From: Meconema thalassinum
Taxonomy: Eukaryota; Arthropoda; Insecta; Orthoptera; Tettigoniidae
Length of the DNA: 64,000 bases
Direction: 5' to 3'
Assembly (NCBI GenBank): GCA_946902985.2
Contig: OX336389.2
Span: 1,291,450,792-1,291,514,791 of the forward strand
Under the pieces are notes generated by a model. That model made no database searches, was not told the origin of the DNA, and saw only the letters and a list, made by a program, of their open reading frames with translations. Both the position numbers and the translations under genes were made by a program. Below, in pieces: positions 1 through 10,426 of this stretch; within the stretch, counting starts at the first letter, position 1; every line of letters starts with the position of its first letter.

Positions 1-382
1 AGCGAGTGTTGCGTCATGGATCATGTCCGTAAATAGTAAGCTTTCTGTCTGAACATTTCTAATTTTCAGCTCAAAGTTGGTATTTATTTCGGATGAGCTG
101 TACAATGACCAAATTTACTCTTGGATTAATGTTGTCTGTTTGTTATGGGTTGGTGTTAATAAAATTTGCAAGAAATTAGCATTCAAGTAGAAGGTTCCTC
201 TAAAGTAAAACTAGGCTCCAAATTTATAACATAGTCGTAAGGGATGAGGGACTGAGAGGAAGCCCTCCCTTCGCTGAGATAATGCGATAAAATAATGTAT
301 GTCCACCTAGCAAGTTTGAAGAAACAGCAACTGGTCCCTTCTATTGCAACTCAATCCACACCCCACAAATCTCAATTTGTTA
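1..382. other. Unassigned A+T-rich flank
   Basis: No open frame, tRNA-like box or repeat shared with the rest of the window was found here. It lies directly before the 32-bp array. Confidence 0.5.
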
Positions 383-2232
383 TGATCATAGCTGCTACAA
401 AATGTTCAATCTGATTATCAGACCTGCTACAAAATGTTCAATCTGATTATCATAGCTGCTACAAAATGTTCAATCTGATTATCATAGCTGCTACAAAAAG
501 CTCAATCTGATTATCATAGCAGCTACAAAATGTTCAACCTGATAATCATAGCAGCTACAAAATGTTCAATCTGATTATCATAGCTACTACGATCTGTTTA
601 ACAAAAAAATGTTCAATCTGATTATCAGACCTGCTACAAAATGTTCAATCTGATTATCATAGCTGCTACAGAAAGCTCAATCTGATTAGCATAGCTGCTA
701 CAAAATGTTCAATCTGATTATCATAGCAGCTACAAAAAGCTCAATCTGATTAGCATAGCTGTTACAAAAAGCTCAATCTGATTATCATAGCTGCTACAAA
801 ATGTTCAATCTGATTATCATAGCTGCTACAAAATGTTCAATCTGATTAGCATAGCTGCTACAAAATGTTCAATCTGATTATCATAGCTGCTACAAAATGT
901 TCAATCTGATTAGCATAGCTGCTACAAAAAGCTCAATCTGATTAGCATAGCTGCTACAAAAAGCTCAATCTGATTAGCATAGCTGCTACAAAAAGCTCAA
1001 TCTGATTATCATAGCTGCAACAAAATGTTCAATCTGATTATCGTGGCTGCTACAAAATGTTCAATCTGATTATCATAGCTGCTACAAAATATTCAATCTG
1101 ATTATCATAGCAGCTACAAAATGTTCAATCTGATTATCATAGCTGCTACAAAAAGCTCAATCTGATTATCGTAGCTGCTACAAAATGTTCAATCTGATTA
1201 TCATAGCTGCTACAAAATGTTCAATCTGATTATCATAGCAGCTACAAAATGTTCAATCTGATTAGCATAGCTGCTACAAAATGTTCAATCTGATTAGCAT
1301 AGCTGCTACAAAATGTTCAATCTGATTATCATAGCTGCTACAGAAAGCTCAATCTGATTAGCAGAGCTGCTACAAAAAGCTCAATCTGATTATCATAGCA
1401 GCTACAAAATGTTCAATCTGATTAGCATAGCTGCTACAAAAAGCTCAATCTGATTAGCATAACTGCTACAAAATGTTCAATCTGATTATCATAGCAGCTA
1501 CAAAATGTTCAATCTGATTTTCATAGCTACTACAATCTGTTTATCAAAAAAATGTTCAATCTGATTATCAGACCTGCTACAAATTGTTCAATCTGATTAT
1601 CATAGCTGCTACAAAAAGCTCAATCTGATTAGCATAGCTGCTACAAAATGTTCAATCTGATTATCATAGCTGCTACAAAAAGCTCAATCTGATTAGCATA
1701 GCTGCTACAAAATGTTCAATCTGATTAGCATAGCCGCTACAAAATGTTCAATCTGATTATCATAGCTCCTACAAAAAGCTCAATCTGATTAGCATAGCTG
1801 CTACAAAATGTTCATTCTGATTAGCATAGCTGCTACAAAATGTTCAATCTGATTATCATGGCTGCTACAATATGTTCAATCTGATTATCATAGCTGCTAC
1901 AAAATGTTCAATCTGATTATCATAGCTGCTACAAAATGTTCAATCTGATTATCATAGCTCCTACAAAAAGCTCAATCTGATTAGCATAGCTGCTACAAAA
2001 TGTTCAATCTGATTATCATAGCTGCTACAAAAAGCTCAATCTGATTAGCGTAGCTGCTACAAAATGTTCAATCTGATTATCATAGCTCCTACAAAAAGCT
2101 CAATCTGATTAGCATAGCTGCTACAAAATGTTCAATCTGATTAGCATAGCTGCTACAAAATGTTCAATCTGATTAGCATAGCTGCTACAAAAAGCTCAAT
2201 CTGACTAGCATAGCTGCTACAAAATGTTCAAT
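383..2232 (+). repeat. Minisatellite, 32-bp unit, about 58 copies
   Basis: An uninterrupted head-to-tail array whose consensus reads gctgctacaaaatgttcaat followed by ctgattatcata. Two sites vary together or apart from copy to copy: atgttc against aagctc, and ttatcat against ttagcat. Two places (near 590 and 1540) carry the same variant, a shifted unit with 'ctactacaatctgttt', which suggests that blocks of several units were duplicated together. There is no spacer of differing sequence between units, so this is not a CRISPR array. The right edge runs into a tail shared with the repeat at 38976-39235. Confidence 0.95.
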
Positions 2233-2480
2233 TCTGAAATGAAAATTCATACTTTCGGTTTTTTGAATGCTAAAATCCAGAGACTCAGTATCTGGTAGAA
2301 AGGACAAATGCAAGTTGAGGCAGGAAACGAGAGACAACCTAGGTATCAGATGCTCTAATACCATCGGGGTTGGAAGAGAACAAGAATTGATCAAAGGAAG
2401 TCGACATGAACTATGAATGAGAGGCGCCAGGATCCATTGCCGTCATCTGGGATCTGTGGTCCACACCCCACGTCACGCTA
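2233..2480 (+). repeat. 3' tail of a minisatellite-bearing repeat family
   Basis: The stretch with 'ctaataccat' and 'ggaagagaacaaga' followed by 'gatcaaaggaagtcgac' matches 39070-39235, which also follows a tandem array. The two copies therefore belong to one dispersed family whose body is a tandem array. The family is not one I recognise. Confidence 0.7.
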
Positions 2481-2604
2481 CTCTTGAAGCCTGTATTTTC
2501 ACAGTGCCATGAGGGAAATCACAAAAAGTCGATTGCTTTAAGTGTGTGACACTGAAGGTGTAACTGCAAGGATTTGAGTACTTTCTCCAGTACCTACTTT
2601 GCGG

Positions 2605-2725
2605 TACTGTCCCAGCATTTTCTTGTCTCGAATGTGACAACTACAGTAACCAGGGAGAAACCACAGTCAGAGTGGCCACAGCCAGCACCGGGATTTGAAC
2701 CTCGGTACAATTGAACTAGCACGTT
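2605..2725 (-). repeat. Decayed SINE remnant, family S3
   Basis: The minus strand has a polymerase III B-box-like sequence (reverse complement of gggatttgaacc, 2690-2701). Next to it is a block related to 57440-57560 and 43468-43540 (accacagtcag...cagc). Family S3 copies on the plus strand lie at 33270-33440, 42690-42865 and 52290-52730. Both ends are decayed and no TSD is visible. Confidence 0.5.
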
Positions 2726-3095
2726 CCCCCAGCGAAGTGATTCGAATTGTTCCTAAAAGGTATATTTAGTGATCACTGGTTGGGTTGATGAAAATATACT
2801 TACTGTCACCCCTGGTCACTGTGCAGGGTTGCATCCAGCAATACAGATGTTGTCAAAAGGATTTTCTCTAGTGGCTAAGAATGTATACAACGACCTCCAG
2901 AGCCAGGTCACCCCTTGATCTGCTTCCTTTGGTAACTTCTCAATGTGTTTTCTTGCTCCTTTGCTGCGTTCCTCTGAATGCTCACTCTTTAAGCTTATTG
3001 AAGTTGGTTCGCTTTTATAAGCTCACTGACTACAAAGCGTACCATTGAGTTGAGCTCTTAACGTCTTTCAGACTCCGTGACACACTGCTTTCAAT

Positions 3096-3098
3096 ATA

Positions 3099-3140
<42 letters not shown>

Positions 3141-3168
3141 GTAATAATATTATTAATAATAATAATAC
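3096..3168. repeat. (TAA)n microsatellite
   Basis: An imperfect run of ataataat units, about 70 bp long. Confidence 0.9.
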
Positions 3169-3211
3169 AACACCCTAGTGTAACAGCCTTGGTGATTATT
3201 AAGGATCACGG

Positions 3212-3400
3212 TATTTCAACTGGCGCAGCGGTCAAGCTGTATGCTTCTCACCAAGGCAGACCGGGTTCGATTCCCGGTCAACGCATGTGAGATTTTCGAA
3301 GTGAAATGCCATGTCCTGTGGTTAGGATTCCACGTAAATAGGAGGTCCCGTGACTCATGATCACGAGTTTAACGGTCACATTAAACTATAAGCTTCCTTG
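3212..3400 (+). mobile_element. tRNA-derived SINE, family A
   Basis: The head is tRNA-like, with an A-box-like 'tggcgcagcggtcaagc' and a B-box 'gggttcgattcccgg'. The body follows with 'gcatgtgagattttcgaagt', 'gaaatgccatgtcctgtggt' and 'aggaggtcccgtg', then a ccttg-type end. Copies are at 14956-15080 (minus, truncated), 43203-43385 and 46887-47065. Acceptor-stem pairing is lost, so it is not a functional tRNA. SINEs of this kind are transcribed by RNA polymerase III and mobilised by a partner LINE; the partner is not identified here. Confidence 0.85.
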
Positions 3401-3780
3401 TTTACTTTTAGCTTTAAAATTAGTCCAGTATTCCTTCATTGGTAAACGCTGTTGTTCCTTTCTCTCTTTTGTCCACGCCTTTCCAGTTTTCAGCGTCGGC
3501 TTAGGTTGGAAACTCCAATGTTCGAAGAGTTTTCACTTAAGGAGGTCACGCCCTGGATATCTTCAAATGAGTTCCCAATCTCGTGCAGATATTTTTGTAT
3601 CTCACTGAACCAGGCTCCCTTCGTATTTTTCTCTTGGAGAAAAGTGAAGATGTGATTATTATTGTTATTATTTTAGTATTATGTAAGCTATATCTTGTAA
3701 GTGCGAGGGCTTCTTGTTAAATGAAATAACAAACCTATTCTAACGAGGAATTTCCATTGATTGCATATGTATTATGAAAC
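3401..3780. other. No recognised feature
   Basis: Two overlapping short open frames (3357-3608 and 3452-3655) have no recognisable domain. They start in the SINE tail and look incidental. Confidence 0.5.
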
Positions 3781-3794
3781 AATGAACACAGTGT

Positions 3795-3861
3795 GGTGTT
3801 TGAAGCCATATTTTCAGTGTTGCCTTAGTAAACAAGAGTTTAGTGCTTGCACTAAACTCTT
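3795..3861 (-). mobile_element. 67-bp foldback insertion of a Penelope-like element
   Basis: The first 54 bp equal the outer edge of the Penelope-like element at 28604 (gtgtttgaagccatattttc and onward to tttagtgc). After two bases the last 13 bp fold back perfectly: aagagtttagtgc / gcactaaactctt. The insert is framed by a 14-bp TSD, aatgaacacagtgt, at 3781-3794 and 3862-3875. The longer element at 28604-30196 has the same asymmetric edges: a ~40-nt extension on the left only, and a right end at 'actaaactctt'. This is therefore an extreme short product of the same insertion process, with no coding sequence and no ribozyme. Confidence 0.85.
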
Positions 3862-3875
3862 AATGAACACAGTGT

Positions 3876-4689
3876 TACCTCTCTTTGTACGCATATAACA
3901 TGTAAGCTATGACATGGTTTAAATTTCTTCGTTATGAATTCCATAGGTCACAAGTTAAACAATTAAAGTTTCGAGTGAGTACCACACTAGATATTTATGC
4001 ACCAGCCTGGTACCGACATATTCACAAATAACTGGATTGTTTGGCATAATTGCAGTGACGTAGCAAAGGAGGGTCCAGCGGGTACTGATATTCCAATCCC
4101 CCCGAAATTTTTGGAATAACGATTGCGAATGGTAAATAAATACCGTAATAAAAATATACCCGCTCTCCCTGTTCAGTTAAAAACGGCGGTAAAATTAATA
4201 ACTCCTATAAATCTAGCTGTAGGCCAAATATAAGTGGTCCGTTCCTTCCTGACCGGTACATATTACGTGCGCAGTGGTGTCTCCGCGCACAGTGAGCCTT
4301 CATATCCTTGTTATCATTGCAAGTAAAGTGCGCTGCAATGTGTCCTCGGCACCGCATGGGCATATTCAGTGGTCTCAATGTTCTACTCGGACTATAAGAA
4401 GAATTCTCATGCGCTTACGACCAGTCACGAATGACCGGCACATCTATACAGTACAAGCGGACCATTCAGTGGCCGAGTTATCATTTCATTTACAAGTTCT
4501 TCTTGTTTATTCATTACCTATGATTTAAAATTCAATTTTCGACTAAATTAACGGGAGTAATTTAACGATTTTCCCTCAATATCTGTGTGTTATACTACTC
4601 CATTTTTTTTGTTTGTATCAATAATACGGGAGATTAATGCAGATTAGATGAGTAGATAAAATAACAATTGCAGAGGTGTATATACGAGT
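3876..4689. other. No recognised feature
   Basis: The largest open frame (4274-4528, 84 aa) has no recognisable domain and no visible splice context. Confidence 0.5.
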
Positions 4690-4880
4690 TGGGGAGGAGA
4701 GATGTTTCTGGCGAATACTCATGAAGAGAAGAGAGTACCCAGAAATAGCACACTTAGTTATGGAAGGAAGGGTCGAGAACGAGGTTAGACTATGTTAACC
4801 AGATTGCCTAGCATAAGCTCAGGGCAGGGAGGCGTGGAGAGATGCATCAAACCAGTCTAAAGACTGCAGACACAAACACA
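4690..4880 (+). pseudogene. Possible LINE 3' end remnant
   Basis: In broken frames the stretch around 4785-4865 reads VNQIA and then REAW, followed by a third broken frame ending in LKTADT. This resembles the extreme C-terminal tail of LINE reverse-transcriptase polyproteins, which often end 'REAWR...HQ' just before the 3' UTR. Several stops and frameshifts interrupt it. The likeness is short, so this is a tentative call. Confidence 0.3.
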
Positions 4881-4957
4881 CAATCTGTGTGACGTAACAA
4901 CCTTTAAATTAATCGGATGGAACTTTTACTACATCAAAGTGAAAGTGGATTAAACAA

Positions 4958-6412
4958 CTAGTTCCGTGAAGAACTAAATAGCCTATTTTCATATAACCTA
5001 CTGGTGTTACTCAGGACACAAGAAATTAAAGTGAGATTTAAAAAAATTACACAGCCACCATTTTTAAGTTCTCATAAAATTCCAATAAATTTGACGTCAG
5101 TATATTAAGGCTTGTATGAAGGTATAACGTGTCAAGTTTCACAGCGCTCGGAGGAAAAGTCACGAGAAAAATCCATATAAATATTTAAATTTCGCAACCC
5201 CGCCATGTTGGTTTTGTGCTCACCAGGTTATTAAATGATCCATAGGTGAATTTATGTTAATAGCTTCTATAAACATACAAAATATCAGTTTGATTACGGT
5301 ACTGTAATAGTTTCGTAGATACTGTATTGAGAACCGACTAAATATTTCAGATGGTCGCCATGTTGGATTGTTATATGTGTAGGCCATACAGTTATGTAGG
5401 CTACCATTAGATGAAGGTTGTTGCGTAGGTTCATTACTCAAGCGTTCACTTCAATCGCATGATTAGGACACAAGGAATAAAAACTAAATTTTAAAATTTC
5501 GCACAGCCGTCAATTTGGGGTTATGAAAACAATTGAGTTTAACTGAATGTCAGTAGATTAAATTTTATATGAACATTTACCGTACCAAGTTTCACTGCAT
5601 CAGATGGTTAAATCGCGAGTAAATTCCATTTAAATGTTTAAATATCGCTTGGCCTCCATGTTGGTTTTGTGATCCCCAGGTTATTTAAAGTCACGTAGGT
5701 GAACGTAAGTTAATAGCTTCTATCAACATACAAAATTTCAGTTTGATTGTTGTAATAGATTCGTAGATACATATTGATAGGGGTGTAAATATTTCGGATG
5801 GTCGCAATGTTGGATTTTTACATATTATATATAGGCCATAGAGTTATGTATCATTAGATGAAGATTATTGCGTAGGCTCATTATTCAAGCTTTCACTTAG
5901 ATCGCATGATTAAGACACAAGAAATAAAAACTTAATTTTAAAATTTTGCACAGCCACCATCTTGAGGTTATGTAATGAATTGAACTAAATTAGATGTCAG
6001 TGCATTACAATGTGTATAAACATTTGCTGTACTAAGTTTCACTGTGCTCGGGTGGTTAAATCGTGAGAAAGGCCTACTTGAATGTTTCAACTTCACTTGA
6101 ACGCCATGTTCATTTTGTACTTAACAGGTTTATGAAAGTCACTTAGAGGAACCTTTAGTAGTACCCTTTATCAACGTACAACATTTCAGGGTGATATATG
6201 TTACTGTTGCGGAGATATAGAATGCCAGTGAAATATTTTGCGCGGCCGCCATGTTGGATTGGTGAAACGTAATATAATTTGGGAGGCACGGTCGAGGTCG
6301 GACAAGGTAGTAGTATGCACTTACTGAGTTTTATTGAAATCGCTCCGGCCGTTTAGATTTGATTAGGGACACACACACAAACGGACAAAAGGTGATCTCA
6401 TAAGCCTTTTTT
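4958..6412 (+). repeat. Dispersed repeat family R1, with ~430-bp internal repeats
   Basis: The element holds about three diverged copies of a ~430-bp module. Each contains 'gcacagcc.ccat', 'gtaccaagtttcactgc', 'ttaaatcgcgag', 'cgccatgttgg' and 'caacatacaaaatttcagt'. Further copies lie at 41048-42370 (plus) and 45515-48800 (minus, with insertions). It begins with ctag preceded by a (4958-4961), as expected for a reverse-oriented Helitron end, but I see no convincing TC end at the other side. The far end carries an (ac)n-like run and 'aaaggtgatctcataagcc'. No coding sequence is present. Confidence 0.75.
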
Positions 6413-7141
6413 TTTCATAAATTAAAGTAGCCTAAAATTTAATCCCCTACGTGATTCGGCTTATTTTCTTAGACCTATTTATAGGCTATGGGAAAGTAAT
6501 TATTATACAATGCTCTTTCGGCACGTTCCGGCTTGCGGCTTATTATACTGTACTACTGTACGTTTCCTTGCAGACAGTCTGTGCACTGCGTCACCTTAAT
6601 GTGACCCCCACACTACAAACATTTAGTGTACTGTTGTGTTGAATCAGGATTGTATTCACAGTTGTTACTCACGTTTGTTTTCAGATAACTTGCAGTCATT
6701 AAAACTGCCAGGGTCTTTATTTTTGCTTGGCAAGGTGATTCCGCTCGACCTTATCCGGCTGTTACAGGTTGGCGCGTGCGGTCCCAGGCCGTATTCCCAC
6801 GCTCTAGCTGCGGTAGACGAGTGAGCACCGAGCAAATCGGGTGTTTTATAAAGCTACTGTGTACTGTATATCGTATTGTATAGTGTTGCCTTAAGTGAAA
6901 TATTTGTTACGTGAACGAATATCTGCACAATACGTACACAAAGTGCAGTAAATCGTGCACTAGGACAAGACAAAAGTTTCGAGTGAAATTGAGTGAAATT
7001 TCCAGGGAGACCCATTCCTATAAATCGGAAAATACTTGCTAAGAGATTCCAACGTACAGGTTCAGTAAACAATAAAAATAGATGACGTTATTGCATTACT
7101 GAAGCTAAATTAACCGGAGTAACCGGAAACTTCCTAAGGAG
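6413..7141 (+). other. Possible promoter and 5' leader upstream of the candidate exon
   Basis: This is one of the few stretches of its length without a window-internal repeat. It has a locally GC-rich block (6760-6840), then 'ttttataaag' near 6843 that could act as a TATA box about 300 bp before the first ATG. Small open frames here show no domain. Promoter activity is inference from position and composition only. Confidence 0.2.
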
Positions 7142-7198
7142 ATGCCAATTATGTTCGGCAGCGGATGGGGAACATTTTCAGCATCTACTGTAAACATG
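7142..7198 (+). CDS. Candidate first coding exon of an unknown host gene
   Basis: An ATG at 7142 opens a 19-codon frame, MPIMFGSGWGTFSASTVNM, which runs without a stop to a textbook splice donor: exon edge aacatg, intron start gtgagtaa at 7199. A stop codon lies in frame upstream near 7105, so this would be the true N-terminus or nearly so. Reading through the donor hits a stop within seven codons, as expected for an intron. I do not recognise the peptide and no second exon can be identified. The hAT MITE at 7477-7991 would lie inside the intron. It could equally be a chance donor after a short frame. Confidence 0.3.
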
Positions 7199-7476
7199 GT
7201 GAGTAAAAATGCATGATACTGATTTTAAGCACCGTATTCTGCTGTACATAGGCGGGCACGGGCGCTGGTAACTGAGCCGTCACTGGCGGAGCGCTTGAGC
7301 GAGAATGTTCTTGCCAAGCAAATATAAATACCCTGTATAATGTAGCTTGAAAGTTGGTGGCGTAAGGTAATCATCGTCTGTCTAGTGTGACATCATTTAG
7401 GTTCATTAGCCAGATAACGTAACCTATATAATCAACTCCTACTGAAGAACATTGATAAACTGTCACTTCTCATAGA

Positions 7477-7991
7477 TAAAGCCTTGCGCGGATGCGGATG
7501 TCCGCGAAATTTTTCGCCATGCGGATATACTTTGCATGGCTGTGCGGATAGCGGATAAGCTGCGGATAATGTTTGGAGTAAATTTGCGGATAATTTTTGG
7601 AATATAATCCGAACTTGTTTAATATCATTACTGGGACCCGGATGTTAATTATGACATATCATATTTTTCCGTTATGCTTTCTTCATGACAAATGTAAGAT
7701 GATGATTTGCGCTAATCATTCAAATTCTGTCATTAAGCACAATTAGCACTCCGAACTGAAAAGGGCTGCAATTCTGGCTGTATAACATTCAGTTTAAACA
7801 CAGCACGTGCCATACATAGCCTAGGGGAACGGCTTTCTCCTCAAATGTATAAATGTGGTGCTTTATTACTTTAATTAAAAATATTATTATAATGCCAGTA
7901 AATTCGGATAACAAACGTGCGGATGCGGATAACAGTCGTGCGGATACTAGACGGATGCGGATTACGTTTTGTTTATCCGCGCAGGGCTCTA
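7477..7991 (+). mobile_element. Non-autonomous hAT element (515 bp)
   Basis: An 8-bp TSD, ctcataga, flanks it at 7469-7476 and 7992-7999. The terminal inverted repeats read taaagccttgcgcggat and tagagccctgcgcggat. Eight-bp duplications with short inverted repeats are the hallmark of hAT transposons. Near both ends the motif gcggat is repeated many times, which gives a subterminal repeat zone where hAT transposases commonly bind. It has no transposase sequence, so it would need one in trans. Confidence 0.8.
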
Positions 7992-8206
7992 CTCATAGAC
8001 TGCATGATATATTCTGTACTAGACTACGTGTTATTGTATGTGACAGGCAAAGGTTTACCTACTGTTATGTTATTGCACGTTATTTTACGGCGGTTACTAA
8101 AGTGAATATCTATAATATGTTGGTAAGATTTTCTTGACGGAAAACATTCTTCAGAGTTGAATAATTTCCTTTTTAATGTTTAATGTACAATGACTGTCTA
8201 TATCTG

Positions 8207-9277
8207 TCAGTTGTAACTCTTCAGTCGGTCAACACGAAATTCCCCAATGTTTGGGCGGGGTACAATGTGTGAAATTAATGAGTAATAGGTAAATAGCACT
8301 CCTGGAAAATCTTAATGTATATTTGTTATGATCACTATTAGAATGGAGCAATATGGATTACGCGTTTCGACAATCAAGCAGTCATCATCATATACTGATC
8401 ACTGGGTTGAGGTTTACATTTATATAAAAACTAGCAAACCACCCCGGCTTCACCCGGGAACAGTTATGAATGCATTACGTGATATGCGCTCTTTTTTCGA
8501 TGTCAATGAACTACGACCTATATCCGTTTTACGTCTCGGCATGATAGGTTAAAATCACTGACTGGACTATTGATTATAGTATCATGGAGATGCATGGTGA
8601 GGTGCATGAAACACAAATCCCCCTTCCATCCAATCTTAAGACAATTATAGTGGGTGACGTATTGAAGATAGAGATATGCGTTCCTGGACTATTTTGTAGA
8701 ACTTTTCATGCTCAACAATTCTTACACTCACAGTATATTGATATGTTTAACGGTTTGCCCAGCGTAAGCTTAAAAAGTGCACGGACGGCAGGTTTTTGTT
8801 TCGACATTTTTACTAAAATCGTTACTGCTTGGCTTCCTTTGATCATAAATAAATTATTTTCCACAGAAACCTTCCTCGAGACATCCTTTACAGAATGGCG
8901 AAAACCGCATCAAAATCCATCCAGTGGTTCTCGAGATTACCCGTGACATCCAAGAATCAGGGACTTTGTTTTATACTAAGTAGAGATATTATCTAACTCC
9001 AAAATAAGTGTGGTGCGTTTAGTTTGTGTTTATCAAGATCTGATGGTGACCGCTTGAAGATCGAAACGCGAAATCCTTAAATTGCCCCATTCTAATAGTG
9101 ATCATTTTACTAACACATGTATTTTTTCAGGAGTGTTCTTTACCAATTATTCATATATTATATGCATTGTACCGGGCCAAGTCATTGGGCAAATTCGTGT
9201 TGACCTACTGAAGAGTTACAACTGACAGTTTGTATTGGCAACACTGAAAGAATGGCTTCAAAACTTTACATTTCTGA
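8207..9277 (+). mobile_element. Penelope-like element family B, inverted terminal repeats, Helitron inside
   Basis: The left part (about 8207-8425) is the reverse complement of the right part (about 9020-9240); both hold the 'cttcagt.ggtcaacacga' and 'ttgggc' blocks. The right side continues for ~40 nt (ggcaacactgaaagaatggc) as an extension absent on the left, the same asymmetry as the elements at 28604 and 3795. A possible TSD, ctatatctg, lies at 8198-8206 and 9278-9286. Decayed hammerhead-like cores sit near 8355-8390 (minus) and 9038-9075 (plus): the CTGATGA box is mutated while GAAAC is kept. No reverse transcriptase remains; the middle is a Helitron. Confidence 0.65.
8431..8986 (-). mobile_element. 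Non-autonomous Helitron, family R2, copy 1
   Basis: Read on the minus strand it starts TCTCTAC after an A (8987). It ends with a hairpin (cccgg...ccggg), a short spacer, and CTAG followed by T (8434-8430). That is the canonical Helitron arrangement: 5' TC, 3' hairpin, CTRR end, insertion between A and T, no TSD. Other copies are 39939-40563 (minus) and 53485-54270 (plus, lacking the 3' end). The open frame at 8584-8946 on the plus strand shows no Rep or helicase motif and is incidental. Confidence 0.75.
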
Positions 9278-9286
9278 CTATATCTG

Positions 9287-9636
9287 CCGTATTTTCAACA
9301 GATTTATTCCACGTCTATACAATATGGATTTATTCTAAGCCGTTTGAATACATCACCTCGTCTCGAGATTGGAATAACGGATACGGCCGAAGCTCAGACT
9401 GTCTGCAAGGAAACGAACGCTAGTCGTGCGGTGGGTCGTGATCGATGAGCAATGGTTCTTTTTTATGTTTCGCAAATAAAGAGAGTATTCTAGTAAAATA
9501 AGCCGAAACATATGTGGGCTTATTTTACCTTTTACCTTGAGGTAATAAAAACTCCCTTTGAAGAATCAAAACGTTGCTACTCCATACAGGTTAAATCACG
9601 AGTCACCTAGACGCACTTGACTCTCTTGTGTGTTTG
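9287..9636. other. No recognised feature
   Basis: A 62-codon open frame (9235-9423) starts in the Penelope right end and has no domain. Nothing else is visible before the 54-bp array. Confidence 0.5.
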
Positions 9637-10426
9637 ATTACGAAGTGGGACATTGCTCTTGTAAAATGTAAAGTAAAATATAACCGGCGGATTACAAAGT
9701 GGGGCATTGATCATTAAAATATAAAGTAAAATATAACCGGTGGATTACAAAGTGGAACATTGCTCTTGTAAAATGTAAAGTAAAATATAACTGGCAGATT
9801 ATAAAGTGGGATATTGCTCTTGTAAAATGTAAAGTAAAATTTAACCGGCGGATTATAAAGTGGGATATTGATCTTTAAAATATAAAGTAAAATATAACCG
9901 CGGATTACAAAGTGGAACATTGCTCTTGTAAAATGTAAAGTAAAATATAACTGGCGGATTATAAAGTGGGATATTGCTTTTGTAAAATGTAAAGTAAAAT
10001 ATATCTGGCGGATTATAAAGTGGGATATTGCTCTTGTAAAATGTCAAGTAAAATATAACCAGCGGATTACAAAGTGGGACATTGATCTTTAAAATATAAA
10101 GTAAAATATAACCGGCGGATTACAAAGTGGAACATTGCTCTTGTAAAATGAAAAGTAAAATATAACTGGCGGATTACAAAGTGGGACATTGCTCTCGTAA
10201 AATGTAAAGTAAAATATAACTGGCGGATTATAAAGTGGGACATTACTCTTGTAAAATGTAAAGTAAGATATAACTAGTGGATTACAAAGTGGGACATTGC
10301 TCTTGTTAAATGTAAAGTAAAATATAACTGACGGATTATAAAATGGGACATTGCTCTTGTAAAATGTAAAGTAAAATATAACTGGCGGATTACAAAGTGG
10401 GACATTGCTCTCGTAAAATGTAAAGT
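9637..10426 (+). repeat. 54-bp tandem array, left part, about 15 copies
   Basis: The unit reads gattacaaagtgggacattg, ctcttgtaaaatgtaaag, taaaatataactggcg. A second unit type replaces the middle with 'atctttaaaatataaag'. Because 54 is divisible by three, the minus strand stays open for long stretches as an 18-residue periodic peptide; this is a by-product of unit length. The array resumes at 13313 after the 2.9-kb insert. Confidence 0.95.

Noticed and set aside
383..2232. CRISPR-like array
   Set aside because: Units adjoin directly with no unique spacers, and all other features are eukaryotic; it is a minisatellite.
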